Assembly: GCF_900215145.1 (NCBI RefSeq)
Contig: NZ_OBDO01000007.1
Coordinates: 62,001 to 126,000, forward strand
Direction of reading: 5' to 3'
Source: Geodermatophilus sabuli
GTDB lineage: Bacteria; Actinomycetota; Actinomycetes; Mycobacteriales; Geodermatophilaceae
DNA: 64,000 bases
The notes beneath the pieces were generated by a model that worked only from the letters and a program-made list of their open reading frames with translations, was not told the origin of the DNA and searched no databases. Of the stretch, positions 24,362 through 33,602 are shown one piece after another; the stretch's first letter is position 1, and each line of letters opens with the position of its first letter. Both the position numbers and the translations under genes were made by a program.

Positions 24362-25846
24362 TCAGCGGCGCCGGGTCGCCCGGGCGCTGCGGCGGACCCG
24401 GCGCCACCGGTTCGGCGTCCGCTCGGCGTCCAGCAGCTCGGTGTCGGCGAGCACCCGGTCCAGCGGGCTCAGCTCCGGTGGCACCACCGGCGCCAGCGAG
24501 CGTCCCTGCGGCCGGCGCAGCCGTTCCACCGCCTGCAACAGCGAGCCGCCGCACCGGGCCACCTCCGCCGCCACGGCCTCCGGGGGCACGTCCAGGTGCT
24601 CGCCGAGCAGGCGGTCGCGGAGGCTGGTCACGGCCGCGGCCAGCTCCTCGCGCCGCGGGTCCCCGGCGGGGGCCTCGATCGACAGGTCGCACTCGGTGTC
24701 CAGGCCCATCGAGCGGTTGTTCAGGTTCGCGGAACCGATCCGCAGCAGCCGGTCGTCGACGACGAGCACCTTCGCGTGCACGTAGATCGGACGCCGACCC
24801 GCGGTGACGGGGAAGTAGATCCGGAACCGGCCGTGGACGTCGGCGTCCTGGACGAGGGCGAGCAGCTTGGCGCGGGCGGTGTCCATAGCCTTGGTCTCCA
24901 GCCACCCCCAGGCCGACTGCGGGTTGACGACGACGACCTCCGGGCCGTCGTCCTCCCGCAGCCGGTCGGCGATCGCCTCGGCGATACGGCGGTTGGCGAA
25001 GTACTGGCTCTCGATGTAGACCGTCCGCCGGGCCGCCGCGACAGCCGCCAGCCACAGCAGCTCGATCTCGTGCACCAGGGACTTCCCGCCGTGCTCGGGG
25101 CGGGTCCGGGAGATGGCGATGTCGACGTCGGTCAGGAACGGCTCCACCTCCGGCGGCCAGCACAGCTGGGCGTCGGTCACCGGCTCCAGGGCTCGTCCCG
25201 TGCCGCTCTCCCACCGCTCGCGGGCGAGGTCGCCGATGGCCTGCGCCGCCGGACCGGACACCAGGCTCGTCACGTCGTGCCAGGGGCCGCGGTCCTGGTG
25301 CGTGCGGGGACGGCGCCGGTGCCGGTGCCGGTCGCGGTGCTCAGGGGTGTCCCACCGGTCGGCGGTGACGTCGATGCCGCCGGCGAAGGCCAGACAGTCG
25401 TCGATGACGACGATCTTCTGGTGGTGGGCGCCGCCGACCGGGTGGTGGGTGTCGACGGTCATCGTCAGCCGATCGGGGGTGCGCCGGTTGAGCAGCACGA
25501 TGGGCGCCAGACCCCGGGCGAGGGCCACGAACATGCCCAGGTCCCACTGCAGGACGCCGATCTCCAGCTCCGGGTTGCCCCGCACGGCGTCGGCCAGCAC
25601 CTGGTCCAGCCGGTCGCGGCTCCGGCGGCCGGTGCGGCGGGGGTCCAGGCGGATCCGCGGGTCGAAGTCCCAGCCGATGAACAGCACCCGCCGCTCGGCG
25701 CGCAACACCGCACCCTTGAGCGCGGCGAAGTAGTCGGCGGCGTCGACGAACACCGCGTACCGGTCGGCACGCTCGACCCGCCAGCAGGTCTCGCCGGGGA
25801 CGAGCAGCTCCTCGGCGAGGACCGGCCCGGACTCCTCGTCCTGCAC
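24362..25846 (-). CDS. Phospholipase D family protein (cardiolipin synthase-like)
   Basis: 494 residues with two HKD half-sites: HHQKIVVIDDCLAFAGGIDV (about residue 140) and HAKVLVVDDRLLRIGSANLN (about residue 352), the second followed by NNRSMGLDTE. It therefore has the two-fold PLD fold and a full catalytic set. Known relatives cleave or transfer phosphatidyl groups. No signal peptide is visible. The GTG at 25846 is 3 nt after the stop of the NYN-domain gene, so they are co-transcribed and possibly coupled. Confidence 0.9.
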   Translation of the reverse strand: MQDEESGPVLAEELLVPGETCWRVERADRYAVFVDAADYFAALKGAVLRAERRVLFIGWDFDPRIRLDPRRTGRRSRDRLDQVLADAVRGNPELEIGVLQWDLGMFVALARGLAPIVLLNRRTPDRLTMTVDTHHPVGGAHHQKIVVIDDCLAFAGGIDVTADRWDTPEHRDRHRHRRRPRTHQDRGPWHDVTSLVSGPAAQAIGDLARERWESGTGRALEPVTDAQLCWPPEVEPFLTDVDIAISRTRPEHGGKSLVHEIELLWLAAVAAARRTVYIESQYFANRRIAEAIADRLREDDGPEVVVVNPQSAWGWLETKAMDTARAKLLALVQDADVHGRFRIYFPVTAGRRPIYVHAKVLVVDDRLLRIGSANLNNRSMGLDTECDLSIEAPAGDPRREELAAAVTSLRDRLLGEHLDVPPEAVAAEVARCGGSLLQAVERLRRPQGRSLAPVVPPELSPLDRVLADTELLDAERTPNRWRRVRRSARATRRR

Positions 25847-25849
25847 CGG

Positions 25850-26827
25850 TCAGCCGTTGCGGCGCAGGAAGCCGGCGACGAACTCGCGCAGGCTGCGGGT
25901 GGGCCGCAGCCAGGCGCCGTCGGGCGGCAGCGCGTCGAGGCGCACGCGGTCCAGCGGCTCGGTGAACGCCCCCGGCACGTCCTCGATGTCGATGAACTCC
26001 AGCAGGTCCGACCCGATGGCGTAGCCGGCGACCTCGCTGAACGCGACCACGACGACCTGGGTGCCGGTCCGCGCCAGCTCCTCCAGCGGCTCGGCGAAGT
26101 TGCGGCCGTCGCCGGAGAAGACCACGAGCCGGCGCAGCCGGTGGCTGTGCTGCCGGACCGCGATGTGGTCGAGCATGTCCTGGTCGATGTCGTCGTCGGG
26201 CTGGGTCTTGGGCCGGGCGAAGACGGCGAACCCGAAGTTGCGCAGCGCCTCCACCCAGCGCTGCAGCGAGCCCACGACCGGCGGGATGTTGGCGAAGACG
26301 CAGGCCTCGACCTCGGGGGCGTCGGGCGCACCCGGATCACCGGCGCCCTCGACGAACCACGCCGCGATGGCGTCGAACCGGGGCCGGGACGCCGCGGTGG
26401 GACGGGCGCCGATCACCGTCGACAGGGTCATGTCGATGTTGGGCGCGTCCCAGATGAGCAGGTCCAGCGCCGGGCGGGAGCGCCCCTGCGACGGGGCGGC
26501 GTCGGCTGCCGGGTCGTCCGCGAGGTCCAGGTCGGTCACGGGGGCAGTCTGCCGGGTCACGGACGGCACCGGCGACGGGGCGTCCGACGGCGGTGCCCCA
26601 TCGGGGGAGACCGCGTCCGGCGGCGGGACGTCGGTCAGCGGCCCGGTTCCCGGGCGGGGCGGCGTCTCCGGCGGGGGTGCCACCGGGCGCGGGGGTCCGG
26701 CCGGGGCGGTGGCCCGGCGTCCGCGGCGACGCAGCCGGGGACCGGTCCCCGGCCGGCCGTCCCCGGCTCCCCTCGGTGCTGGCACGGGGCGGCTCAGCAG
26801 CTCTGGCCCTGCAGGGCCAGGGCGCAC
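25850..26827 (-). CDS. NYN/PIN-like (DUF88) domain protein
   Basis: 325 residues. After a Pro/Arg-rich N-terminal third, the NYN domain runs from LLIWDAPNIDMTLS (the first catalytic Asp-Asn) through DDDIDQDMLDHIAV and VVFSGDGRNFAEPLEEL (the S-G-D acid cluster) to VVVVAFSEVAGYAIG. The family is predicted to be single-strand RNases, as in LabA/YacP proteins. The GTG at 26827 is uncertain because it lies in an 18-bp palindrome and overlaps the upstream gene by 34 nt; an inner GTG (26785) is an alternative. It lies between a GGDEF-EAL protein and a PLD protein in one operon. Confidence 0.8.
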   Translation of the reverse strand: MRPGPAGPELLSRPVPAPRGAGDGRPGTGPRLRRRGRRATAPAGPPRPVAPPPETPPRPGTGPLTDVPPPDAVSPDGAPPSDAPSPVPSVTRQTAPVTDLDLADDPAADAAPSQGRSRPALDLLIWDAPNIDMTLSTVIGARPTAASRPRFDAIAAWFVEGAGDPGAPDAPEVEACVFANIPPVVGSLQRWVEALRNFGFAVFARPKTQPDDDIDQDMLDHIAVRQHSHRLRRLVVFSGDGRNFAEPLEELARTGTQVVVVAFSEVAGYAIGSDLLEFIDIEDVPGAFTEPLDRVRLDALPPDGAWLRPTRSLREFVAGFLRRNG

Positions 26828-28956
26828 GAGTCACCGCCGGCGGCCCGCACCCGGGACGCCCAGCGCGGGACCTCACCGGCCGGCATCGGGCGGCCCAGGA
26901 GGTAGCCCTGGGCGAGGTCGCAGCCTGCGTCGCGGACCATCTGCAGGTGCTCGGCGGTCTCCACGCCCTCGGCCACCGACCGGATGCCGAGGGTGCGGGC
27001 GAGGGAGACGATCGCGGCGAGCACGGGTCCCGAGCCGCCGGCGGCCAGCCGCGCGGCGGCGGTGAGCAGCGAACGGTCGATCTTGAGCGTGCCGATCGGC
27101 AGGGCCAGCAGCTGGGCGAGGGACGACCAGCCGGTCCCGAAGTCGTCGATGGCCACCCGGACGCCGGAGTTGCGCAGCACCGACAGCTGGTCCTCGGCGC
27201 GGGTCGGGTCCTCCGCGACGCTGGTCTCGGTGAGCTCGAGCACGAGCCACTCCGCCGGGAGCCCGGAGTCGTGCAGCGCCACGCGGACGTCGCGGACCAG
27301 CGTCTCCGCGGAGAAGTGCCGGGCGCTGATGTTCACCGACATGCGCAGCGGCAGCCCGTCGGCGGCCCACTGCGCGGCCTGCCGGGTGGTCTCCCCCAGC
27401 AGCCAGCGGGTGATCGGGATGAGCTGGCCGGTCTCCTCGGCGACGGAGAGGAAGGCGTCCGGGGACAGCAGGCCCCGGTCGGGGTGCTGCCAGCGCAGCA
27501 GCGCCTCCACCCCGTCGACCTCGCCGGTGTCGACCCGGACCACGGGTTGGTAGTGGACGACGAACTGGTCCACCGCGCCGTCCCGGAGCCGGTTGGCCAC
27601 CTCCAGCCGCCACCGGGCGGCGTCCCGCAGCCCGGGGGAGAACAGGTGGATGCGGTCGCGGCCGGCGCCCTTCGCGGCGTAGGCCGCCGTGTCGGCGTCG
27701 CTGAGCAACTGGTGGGCCTGCCGGACTCCGGGCTGGGCGGCGGCGACGCCGATGCTGACCGACAGCGGCACCGAGATGCCGGCGGCCTGGAACGGCCGGG
27801 TGAACGACGTCTGGAGCCGGAAGGCCAACGCGGCGGCCTCGGAGGTGTCGCAGTCGCGGGCGAGCACCAGGAACTGGTCGCCGCCGAGCCGGCCCACGCT
27901 GTCGCCCGGGCGCACCTGCTCGGCCAGGCGGGCGCCGACCTGCCGCAGCAGCTCGTCGCCGACCGCGTGACCGAGGGAGTCGTTGACGGTCTTGAACCCG
28001 TCGAGGTCGAGGAAGAGCAGCGCGGCCCGGCCGTCCGGCTCGGCCAGCGCATCGCCGATCAGCTCCAGCAGGCGCGAGCGGTTCGGCAGCCCGGTGAGGT
28101 CGTCGTGGTTGGCCTGCCACGCCAGGGCCTGCTGGTTCCGGACCCGCTCGGTGATGTCGATGTGTGTGACGACCACGCGCCCGGAGGGCTCCACCCGCGC
28201 CGCCTGGATCCGGAACCAGGAGTGCTCGGACCCCAGGGCGTGCGCGTAGTCGCGGGTGAACGCCCGGTCGGCCACGCCGGGACCGCCGGCGAGCAGCTCG
28301 CCGACGCCGCGGACGATCGCCTCCCGGTCCTCGCCCTCGACGCTCAGCGCGAAGACCTCGAGGTAGTCGTCGCCGACCGCGGCCGCCCGGTAGCCGGCGC
28401 GCCGCACGATCTCCGACGCCGCCAGCCACCGCCGGTTGGCCGACACGATCCGCCCGTTGGCGTCGAGCAGCACCGTGGGCGAGGGCAGCCCGTCGAGGAC
28501 GGCGGTCAGCTGCGCGATCTCCTCGGTGCGCGCCGCCTGCGCGCGGTGTTCCTCGTCGACGTCCCGCAGGAAGACGGTGAGGCCGGCGGACCCGGGGAAC
28601 ACCCGGGCTTCGTACCAGCGGTCGCGCGGGCGGTAGAAGAACGTCACGGTTCGGGTTCCGCCGTCGGCCAGCGCCGCCCGGTACCGCTCCTCGAGGACGG
28701 TGCCGCGCGCCTCGGGGAAGCACTCGAGGGAGTCCTGGCCGACCAGGTCGTGCACCGGCCGGTCGAGCAGCGCCGCGGCGGCGGCGTTCACGTAGGTGAA
28801 GCGGCCCTCGGCGTCGAGGCGGTAGACGGCGTCGGGCACGGTGGACAGGGGGTCGGCCACCGGCCCCGCGTGGACGTGTCGGTGCACCCTGCCCGCTTCC
28901 TCTTCCCCCTGGGGCACACGTCGGCCCTTCTCCTCCAGGACCACGCCGCCCACCAT
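26794..28956 (-). CDS. PAS-GGDEF-EAL c-di-GMP signalling protein
   Basis: About 720 residues. Two PAS-like domains (VPDAVYRLDAEGRFTYVN; VLDGLPSPTVLLDANGRIV) are followed by a GGDEF domain (DDLTGLPNRSRL ... RLGGDQFLVL) and an EAL domain (GVEALLRWQHPDRG, NISARHF, ELTETSV, IDDFGTGWSSL, KIDRSL, EGVET). The cyclase motif is GGDQF rather than GGDEF/GGEEF, so cyclase activity is doubtful. The EAL residues are intact, so net phosphodiesterase activity is likely. No reliable N-terminal start; ATG 28956 is chosen, with GTG 29001 as alternative, since the upstream gene ends at 29013. Confidence 0.88.
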   Translation of the reverse strand: MVGGVVLEEKGRRVPQGEEEAGRVHRHVHAGPVADPLSTVPDAVYRLDAEGRFTYVNAAAAALLDRPVHDLVGQDSLECFPEARGTVLEERYRAALADGGTRTVTFFYRPRDRWYEARVFPGSAGLTVFLRDVDEEHRAQAARTEEIAQLTAVLDGLPSPTVLLDANGRIVSANRRWLAASEIVRRAGYRAAAVGDDYLEVFALSVEGEDREAIVRGVGELLAGGPGVADRAFTRDYAHALGSEHSWFRIQAARVEPSGRVVVTHIDITERVRNQQALAWQANHDDLTGLPNRSRLLELIGDALAEPDGRAALLFLDLDGFKTVNDSLGHAVGDELLRQVGARLAEQVRPGDSVGRLGGDQFLVLARDCDTSEAAALAFRLQTSFTRPFQAAGISVPLSVSIGVAAAQPGVRQAHQLLSDADTAAYAAKGAGRDRIHLFSPGLRDAARWRLEVANRLRDGAVDQFVVHYQPVVRVDTGEVDGVEALLRWQHPDRGLLSPDAFLSVAEETGQLIPITRWLLGETTRQAAQWAADGLPLRMSVNISARHFSAETLVRDVRVALHDSGLPAEWLVLELTETSVAEDPTRAEDQLSVLRNSGVRVAIDDFGTGWSSLAQLLALPIGTLKIDRSLLTAAARLAAGGSGPVLAAIVSLARTLGIRSVAEGVETAEHLQMVRDAGCDLAQGYLLGRPMPAGEVPRWASRVRAAGGDSCALALQGQSC

Positions 28957-29012
28957 CCCCGACAGCTCAGCGTCGGCCGACGCAACACCGAGGGTAACCA
29001 CACGGTTGGGAT

Positions 29013-30737
29013 TCAGACAGGTGAGACGGCGGCGCGATCCACGATCGCGGCCAGCGGGGTCCCGGCGGGCAGCGTGCCGAGCACCGGGCTCCAGTTCCCG
29101 CCCAGGCGCGTGGCGCAGAAGGCGTCGGCGGTCTCCGGCGGGGCCCAGCGGAGCAGCAGCGAGCCCTGCAGGCACAGCGCCAGCAGGCCGGCGACGCGGC
29201 GGGCGCGCACCGGGAGGTCCGCCGGATCGGCGAGCTCCGCCGAGAGTCGGGCCACCGCGGCGTCGTACCGGCGGTCGGCTCCGCGAGCGAGGTCCAGCTC
29301 CGCGCGGACCGCGGCGAGGGCCTCCGAGGAGCGGCCGAGGGCCCGGAGGACGTCGAGGGCGATGACGTTGCCGGAGCCCTCCCAGATGGAGTTCAGCGGC
29401 GCCTGGCGGTAGAGCCGGGGCAGCCCGGACTCCTCGACGTAGCCGTTGCCGCCGAGCACCTCCAGCGCCTCGGCGACCGCAGCCGGGGTGCGCTTGCAGA
29501 CCCAGTACTTGGCGGCCGCGCCGGCCAGCCGGAGGAACGCGGACTCCCCCGCGTCGACGGCGGCGGCGAGCCGGACGGCGAGCGCGGTGGCGGCCTCACT
29601 CTCCACGGCGAGGTCGGCGAGCACGTTCTGCATCAGCGGCTGGTCGGCCAGGAGGGCGCCGAACGCGCGCCGGTGGCGTGCGTGGTGGATCGCCTGGGTG
29701 AGCGCGGCCCGCACCGTGGCGGCCGACCCGAGGGTGCAGTCCAGCCGCGTCATGTTGACCATCTCGATGATCGTGGGGACGCCGCGACCGGGCTCCCCCA
29801 CCAGCTCCGCCGTCGTCCCCTCGAACTCGACCTCGCTCGAGGCGTTGGAGCGGTCGCCCAGCTTGTCCTTGAGGCGCTGCAGCCGGAAGACGTTGCGGGT
29901 GCCGTCGGGCAGGACCCGCGGGACCAGGAAGCAGGAGACGCCCTCGTCGAGCTGGGCGAGCACGAGGAACAGGTCGCTCATCGGGGCGGAGGTGAACCAC
30001 TTGTGGCCGGTCAGCGCGTACGTCCCGTCCGGCTGGGGGACGGCGCGCGTGGTGTTGGTCCGGACGTCGGAGCCGCCCTGCTTCTCGGTCATGCCCATGC
30101 CGGCGACGAGGCCACGCTTGCCGGCCGGGTCGACGAGGCCGAACTCGTAGGCCGGTGCGGTCAGGCCCGGCTCGTATCGGGCGGCCAGCTCCGGGGCGGC
30201 CCGCAGGGCCGGGACGACGGCGTAGGTCATCGTCACCGGGCAGGCGTGGCCCATCTCGACCTGCGTCCAGCCGAGGTATCCGACGGCACGGCGGACGTGC
30301 GGGTGCTCCCCCGCCGCCGCCGGGGCGGTGGGGTGGGCGGACGGCGCAGCGGCGGGGTGGGCGGACGGCGCAGCGGTGGGGTGGGCGGACGACACAGCGG
30401 TGGGGTGGTCGGACGGCGCAGCGGCCCACGGAGCGCCGCCGAGGCCGTGCTCGAACGCGGTGCGCATGAGCTCGTGCCAGGCGGGGTGGAACTCGACCTC
30501 GTCGACACGGTGGCCGTAGCGGTCGTGGGACCGGAGGCGGGGTGGGTTCTCGTTGGCCAGCCGCCCCCAGTCCTGGGCCTGCTCGCTGCCGGCCAGCGCA
30601 CCGATGGCCTTGAGCGAGTCGAGCGCGTCCTGGCCGGCGTGCCGCCGGCAGGCCTCGGCCAGGGCTGCGTCCCCGGCGATCGGGTCGTGCCCGGCCAGTG
30701 GAGGGACCTGGTTCGTGACCTCGTGCGTGACGCCCAT
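29013..30737 (-). CDS. AidB-like acyl-CoA dehydrogenase with internal repeat loop
   Basis: 574 residues. FAD-binding segments are present: MGMTEKQGGSDVRTNTT, HKWFTSAPMSD, the catalytic-type region GGNGYVEESGLPRLYRQAPLNSIWEGSGNVI and the ARHRRAFG helix. These fit AidB / isovaleryl-CoA dehydrogenase-like proteins, which E. coli uses in the adaptive alkylation response. Around residue 107-138 an extra loop made of SAHPTAAP-type octapeptides is inserted, encoded by four 24-bp repeats (30325-30420). ATG 30737. A perfect GTTCCACGTGGAAC palindrome lies 23 bases upstream. Confidence 0.88.
   Translation of the reverse strand: MGVTHEVTNQVPPLAGHDPIAGDAALAEACRRHAGQDALDSLKAIGALAGSEQAQDWGRLANENPPRLRSHDRYGHRVDEVEFHPAWHELMRTAFEHGLGGAPWAAAPSDHPTAVSSAHPTAAPSAHPAAAPSAHPTAPAAAGEHPHVRRAVGYLGWTQVEMGHACPVTMTYAVVPALRAAPELAARYEPGLTAPAYEFGLVDPAGKRGLVAGMGMTEKQGGSDVRTNTTRAVPQPDGTYALTGHKWFTSAPMSDLFLVLAQLDEGVSCFLVPRVLPDGTRNVFRLQRLKDKLGDRSNASSEVEFEGTTAELVGEPGRGVPTIIEMVNMTRLDCTLGSAATVRAALTQAIHHARHRRAFGALLADQPLMQNVLADLAVESEAATALAVRLAAAVDAGESAFLRLAGAAAKYWVCKRTPAAVAEALEVLGGNGYVEESGLPRLYRQAPLNSIWEGSGNVIALDVLRALGRSSEALAAVRAELDLARGADRRYDAAVARLSAELADPADLPVRARRVAGLLALCLQGSLLLRWAPPETADAFCATRLGGNWSPVLGTLPAGTPLAAIVDRAAVSPV
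30325..30420. repeat. 24-bp minisatellite inside the AidB-like gene
   Basis: Four units of 24 bp (30325, 30349, 30373, 30397) of the type GCGGTGGGGTGGGCGGAC plus six bases, differing at one to three positions. Because 24 is a multiple of three, changes in copy number keep the frame and only lengthen a Pro/Ala/His loop. Confidence 0.9.
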
Positions 30738-31118
30738 GCGCGGACCGTACGACGGCTCGGTTCCACGTGGAACGCGGTCGACGCCACGCGCTCCGGAACG
30801 GTCGCCTGCGCCCGCTCGGCCACCGAACGTCTCGGTCCGGCACCCCCCGACCGGACCCGCTCCGCCGTCGCCGGGCACGCGGTACACCGCGAGGCCGGCC
30901 GCGGTACGGCAAGGACGGCACACAGCGCAGTTGATGCCGTTCCAGATGGGCACCGTCCGACGTGGGCTCTGGCGACCGTCGAGCACCGAGCCACTGAACC
31001 GGCCGGGTCGGGCCGCGCGGTCATCACGGGACACGAGACACAGCCGGGGCCGGCCGCGCGGCGAGCGTCGCGTCCCCGGTGGGCACATGCCGCCGCACGG
31101 CCCGGACCGCGGCAGGCC
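30738..31118. other. 381-base intergenic region with parS-like palindrome
   Basis: Lies between the divergently oriented ends and starts of the AidB-like and SRPBCC genes (both minus). It holds the palindrome at 30760-30773. Some ORFs cross it on both strands but none has recognisable features; VPIWNGINCAVCRPC on the minus strand is Cys-rich but unsupported by a ribosome site. Confidence 0.45.
30760..30773. promoter_or_regulatory. 14-bp palindrome GTTCCACGTGGAAC (parS-like or operator)
   Basis: The sequence GTTCCACGTGGAAC is a perfect palindrome. It fits the ParB-site pattern GTTNCACGTGNAAC from established work on parS. It also lies in the promoter region of the AidB-like gene and could instead be an operator for a local regulator. 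No parAB genes are in the window. Confidence 0.45.
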
Positions 31119-31514
31119 TCAGCGCAGCGGGTGGACCAGCCGGCCGAGCGCCCACCGCGCCAGGGGCGCGTAGCCCAGCACCAGGGGCGCCGGACCGCGG
31201 ACCCGCAGCCCGGTGGTGCTGCCGCCGTCTGGACCGTCGGCCACCCAGTGCAGGAGCCGTAGCCGCACCGGACCCGCCGCCACCGTCCACGACCACCGGC
31301 GGGCCGCCTCGTCGACCGAGTCGACGACGAAGGGCAGCGCCACTCCCAGGGGCGCGTGCACCCGGCCCCGCACGCCCGCCGCCAGCCGCCCGACAGGCAG
31401 GTCGACGCCGGTGATCTGCGGTGCCCACTCCGGCCAGCGCGCCGGCACGGCGTAGCGCTCCCACACCTCGCCGGGCGGCTCCGGCCCCGTCGCGTGCAGG
31501 GTCAGCGTGGTCAC
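31119..31514 (-). CDS. SRPBCC family (START-like) protein
   Basis: 131 residues of the polyketide-cyclase/SRPBCC type: [19 protein letters not shown] (first strand and helix), [14 protein letters not shown] and [25 protein letters not shown] (C-terminal helix over the pocket). It likely binds a lipid-like or aromatic ligand. The GTG at 31514 overlaps the CinA stop by 4 bases, so translation is coupled to cinA, though a functional link is not evident. Confidence 0.8.
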   Translation of the reverse strand: MTTLTLHATGPEPPGEVWERYAVPARWPEWAPQITGVDLPVGRLAAGVRGRVHAPLGVALPFVVDSVDEAARRWSWTVAAGPVRLRLLHWVADGPDGGSTTGLRVRGPAPLVLGYAPLARWALGRLVHPLR

Positions 31515-32782
31515 GCGGGCGGGCCCCCGAGCAGCAACTGCCGGAGCATGTGCATCGCGAGGGTGACCGAGCGCTGGCGCACCGCCGACCGGGAGCCGGG
31601 CAGCACCACCGACCGCGGCTGCCGCCCGTCCGGCCCGACCACGCACAGGTGCACGGTGCCGACCGGTTTGTCCGGCGTCCCGCCACCCGGGCCGGCGATC
31701 CCGGTGATGCCGATGCCGACGTCAGCACCGAAGCGCTCCCGCGCCCCCTCGGCCAGCGCGGCCGCCACCTGGGTGCTGACCGCGCCGAACTCGGCGAGCA
31801 CCTCCCCCGGGACGCCGACCAGCGCCTCCTTCGCCGAGTTCGCGTAGGACGCCACCCCGCCGAGGACCCACGCCGAGGACCCCGGCCGCTCGGTCAGCCG
31901 CGCCACGAGCAGCCCACTGGTGCACGACTCGGCGGTGGCGACGGTCAGCCCGTGGTCGGCGAGCGCCCCTGCGACCAGGTCGTCCACCGTCGGCCCGGTC
32001 GAGAACAGGTGCTCTCCGTGCGCCTCCCGGAGCACGCCCAGCAGCCGGTCGTACTCCGGCTGGGCCTCCGGCCCGTACCGCGTGACGATCTCCAGCTCGC
32101 CGTCCCGCAGGCAGGTGGTGACCTCCAGCCCGGGCAGCTCGTACCCGCGGAGCGTGGCGGCCAGCTCCGACTCCAGCGTCCCCCACAGCCGCACCGTCTC
32201 CTGCCGGAGCTCGCTGCGCCCGGCCAGCGCCCGCTGCACCTGCTCGTCGGCGAGGGCGGCCGGCCACATGCCCTGCAGCTCGGACGGCGGCCCGGGCAGG
32301 ACGACGACGACCGGCCCGGTGCCCCCTTCAGGCGGCGGGACGACGAGGCCGGGCGCCGTCCCCACCGGGGGCAGCACCGTCGCACCGGCCGGGACCATCG
32401 CCTGCTTCCGGACGCCGGCGGCGGTGGCCTCCGGGTCGGCGCGCAACCCGCGCCCGCGCATGAGGCGCTCGATGATGCCGGCGACGTGCCGCTCCAGCTC
32501 GGCATCGAGCTCGACCGGCCGGCCCTGGACGTCGCCCACGATCTCCGCGGTCAGGTCGTCGGCCGTGGGCCCGAGCCCGCCGGTGGTGATGACGACGTCC
32601 TCGGTGGACAGGAAGCGCAGGGCGGCCCGCAGGTCGTCGGGGCGGTCGCCCACCACGAGGACACCGCCGACGTCCACGCCCAGGAGCCGCAACTGCTCGG
32701 CCAGCCAGGGGCCGTTGCGGTCGGTCACCCGGCCGGTGAGCACCTCGGTGCCGGTCACGACGATCCCTGCGCGCACACCCAC
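31511..32782 (-). CDS. cinA: CinA family protein (nicotinamide-nucleotide amidohydrolase type)
   Basis: 423 residues, the usual length. The N-terminal MoCF-like domain ([19 protein letters not shown] ... [15 protein letters not shown]) is followed by the C-terminal amidase domain ([45 protein letters not shown]). Relatives deamidate NMN or hydrolyse ADP-ribose for NAD recycling. The start is one of two nearby GTG codons (32782 or 32776). Downstream is the coupled SRPBCC gene. Confidence 0.92.
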   Translation of the reverse strand: MGVRAGIVVTGTEVLTGRVTDRNGPWLAEQLRLLGVDVGGVLVVGDRPDDLRAALRFLSTEDVVITTGGLGPTADDLTAEIVGDVQGRPVELDAELERHVAGIIERLMRGRGLRADPEATAAGVRKQAMVPAGATVLPPVGTAPGLVVPPPEGGTGPVVVVLPGPPSELQGMWPAALADEQVQRALAGRSELRQETVRLWGTLESELAATLRGYELPGLEVTTCLRDGELEIVTRYGPEAQPEYDRLLGVLREAHGEHLFSTGPTVDDLVAGALADHGLTVATAESCTSGLLVARLTERPGSSAWVLGGVASYANSAKEALVGVPGEVLAEFGAVSTQVAAALAEGARERFGADVGIGITGIAGPGGGTPDKPVGTVHLCVVGPDGRQPRSVVLPGSRSAVRQRSVTLAMHMLRQLLLGGPPA

Positions 32783-32928
32783 CCGGCCGACCCTAGTGAC
32801 GCTCCCGACCCGCCGCGCCCGGTGCGCCGGACCGCCGCGTCGCTCCCCGGGACGCGCCGTGGCCGCCGTTACCGTCCGAGGACGAACTGGTCCGCCCCCG
32901 CGCGACCGGCCCGCGAGCGAGGAGAACC

Positions 32929-33546
32929 GTGAGCCACCCGACGACCAGCCCCCAGCCCGTCGCCACGCCGGACGTCCCCGGCACGCAGGAGATCCCGGTG
33001 GCCGGCGCCACGGCGACCGGCACGCAGCACCTGCCCCGGATCGAGGACCAGCCCACCGCGCCCGGACCGGGGAGCGAGCCGCCCGTGCAGCCGACCGGCC
33101 CGGTCGACTTCGTCCCCGGCCTGCCCGGCGTGGGGACACCCCCGCCGCCCGCACCGACCAAGGCGCCGCGGACGCCGCGCACCGCCGCGCAGCGGGCCGC
33201 GCTCGCCGGCGCCGGCCTGACCGTCGTGAGCCTGCTGCTGCTCGAGCTGGGCCTGGCCCTGCCGTTCGGCGCGGAGTCCTTCTGGACGACGGTGCCGCTC
33301 TGGTCGGTCTTCGCGACGCTCGCCACCCTGCTCGGGCTGCTGCCGTCGGCCGCCCGCCTGCTGGGCACCCGGCTGCGTCCTGGCACCGCGTGGCGGGCGG
33401 CCGCGGGCGGGCTGACCGGGCTGGCGGTCTTCTGGGTGCTCGTGGTGCTCCCGCGGGCCGACAGCGACCGCGGGTTCCTGCTCACCGCCGCGCTGGCCGC
33501 CCTCGGCGCGGCGCTCTGGACCGCCGCCCCCACCCGTCGCGACTGA
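32929..33546 (+). CDS. Hypothetical membrane protein with Pro-rich cytoplasmic tail
   Basis: 205 residues. The first ~90 residues are Pro/Thr/Ala-rich and hydrophilic. They are followed by about four hydrophobic segments ([73 protein letters not shown]). GCGAGGAGAACC precedes the GTG at 32929. No family recognised. It is divergent from cinA and convergent with the kinase gene. Confidence 0.72.
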   Translation: MSHPTTSPQPVATPDVPGTQEIPVAGATATGTQHLPRIEDQPTAPGPGSEPPVQPTGPVDFVPGLPGVGTPPPPAPTKAPRTPRTAAQRAALAGAGLTVVSLLLLELGLALPFGAESFWTTVPLWSVFATLATLLGLLPSAARLLGTRLRPGTAWRAAAGGLTGLAVFWVLVVLPRADSDRGFLLTAALAALGAALWTAAPTRRD

Positions 33547-33602
33547 CGGCACCTCCCGCCCGTCCGCCCGGGCGCCGCCGGTCCCCGCTGGTGCCGGCGG
33601 CG

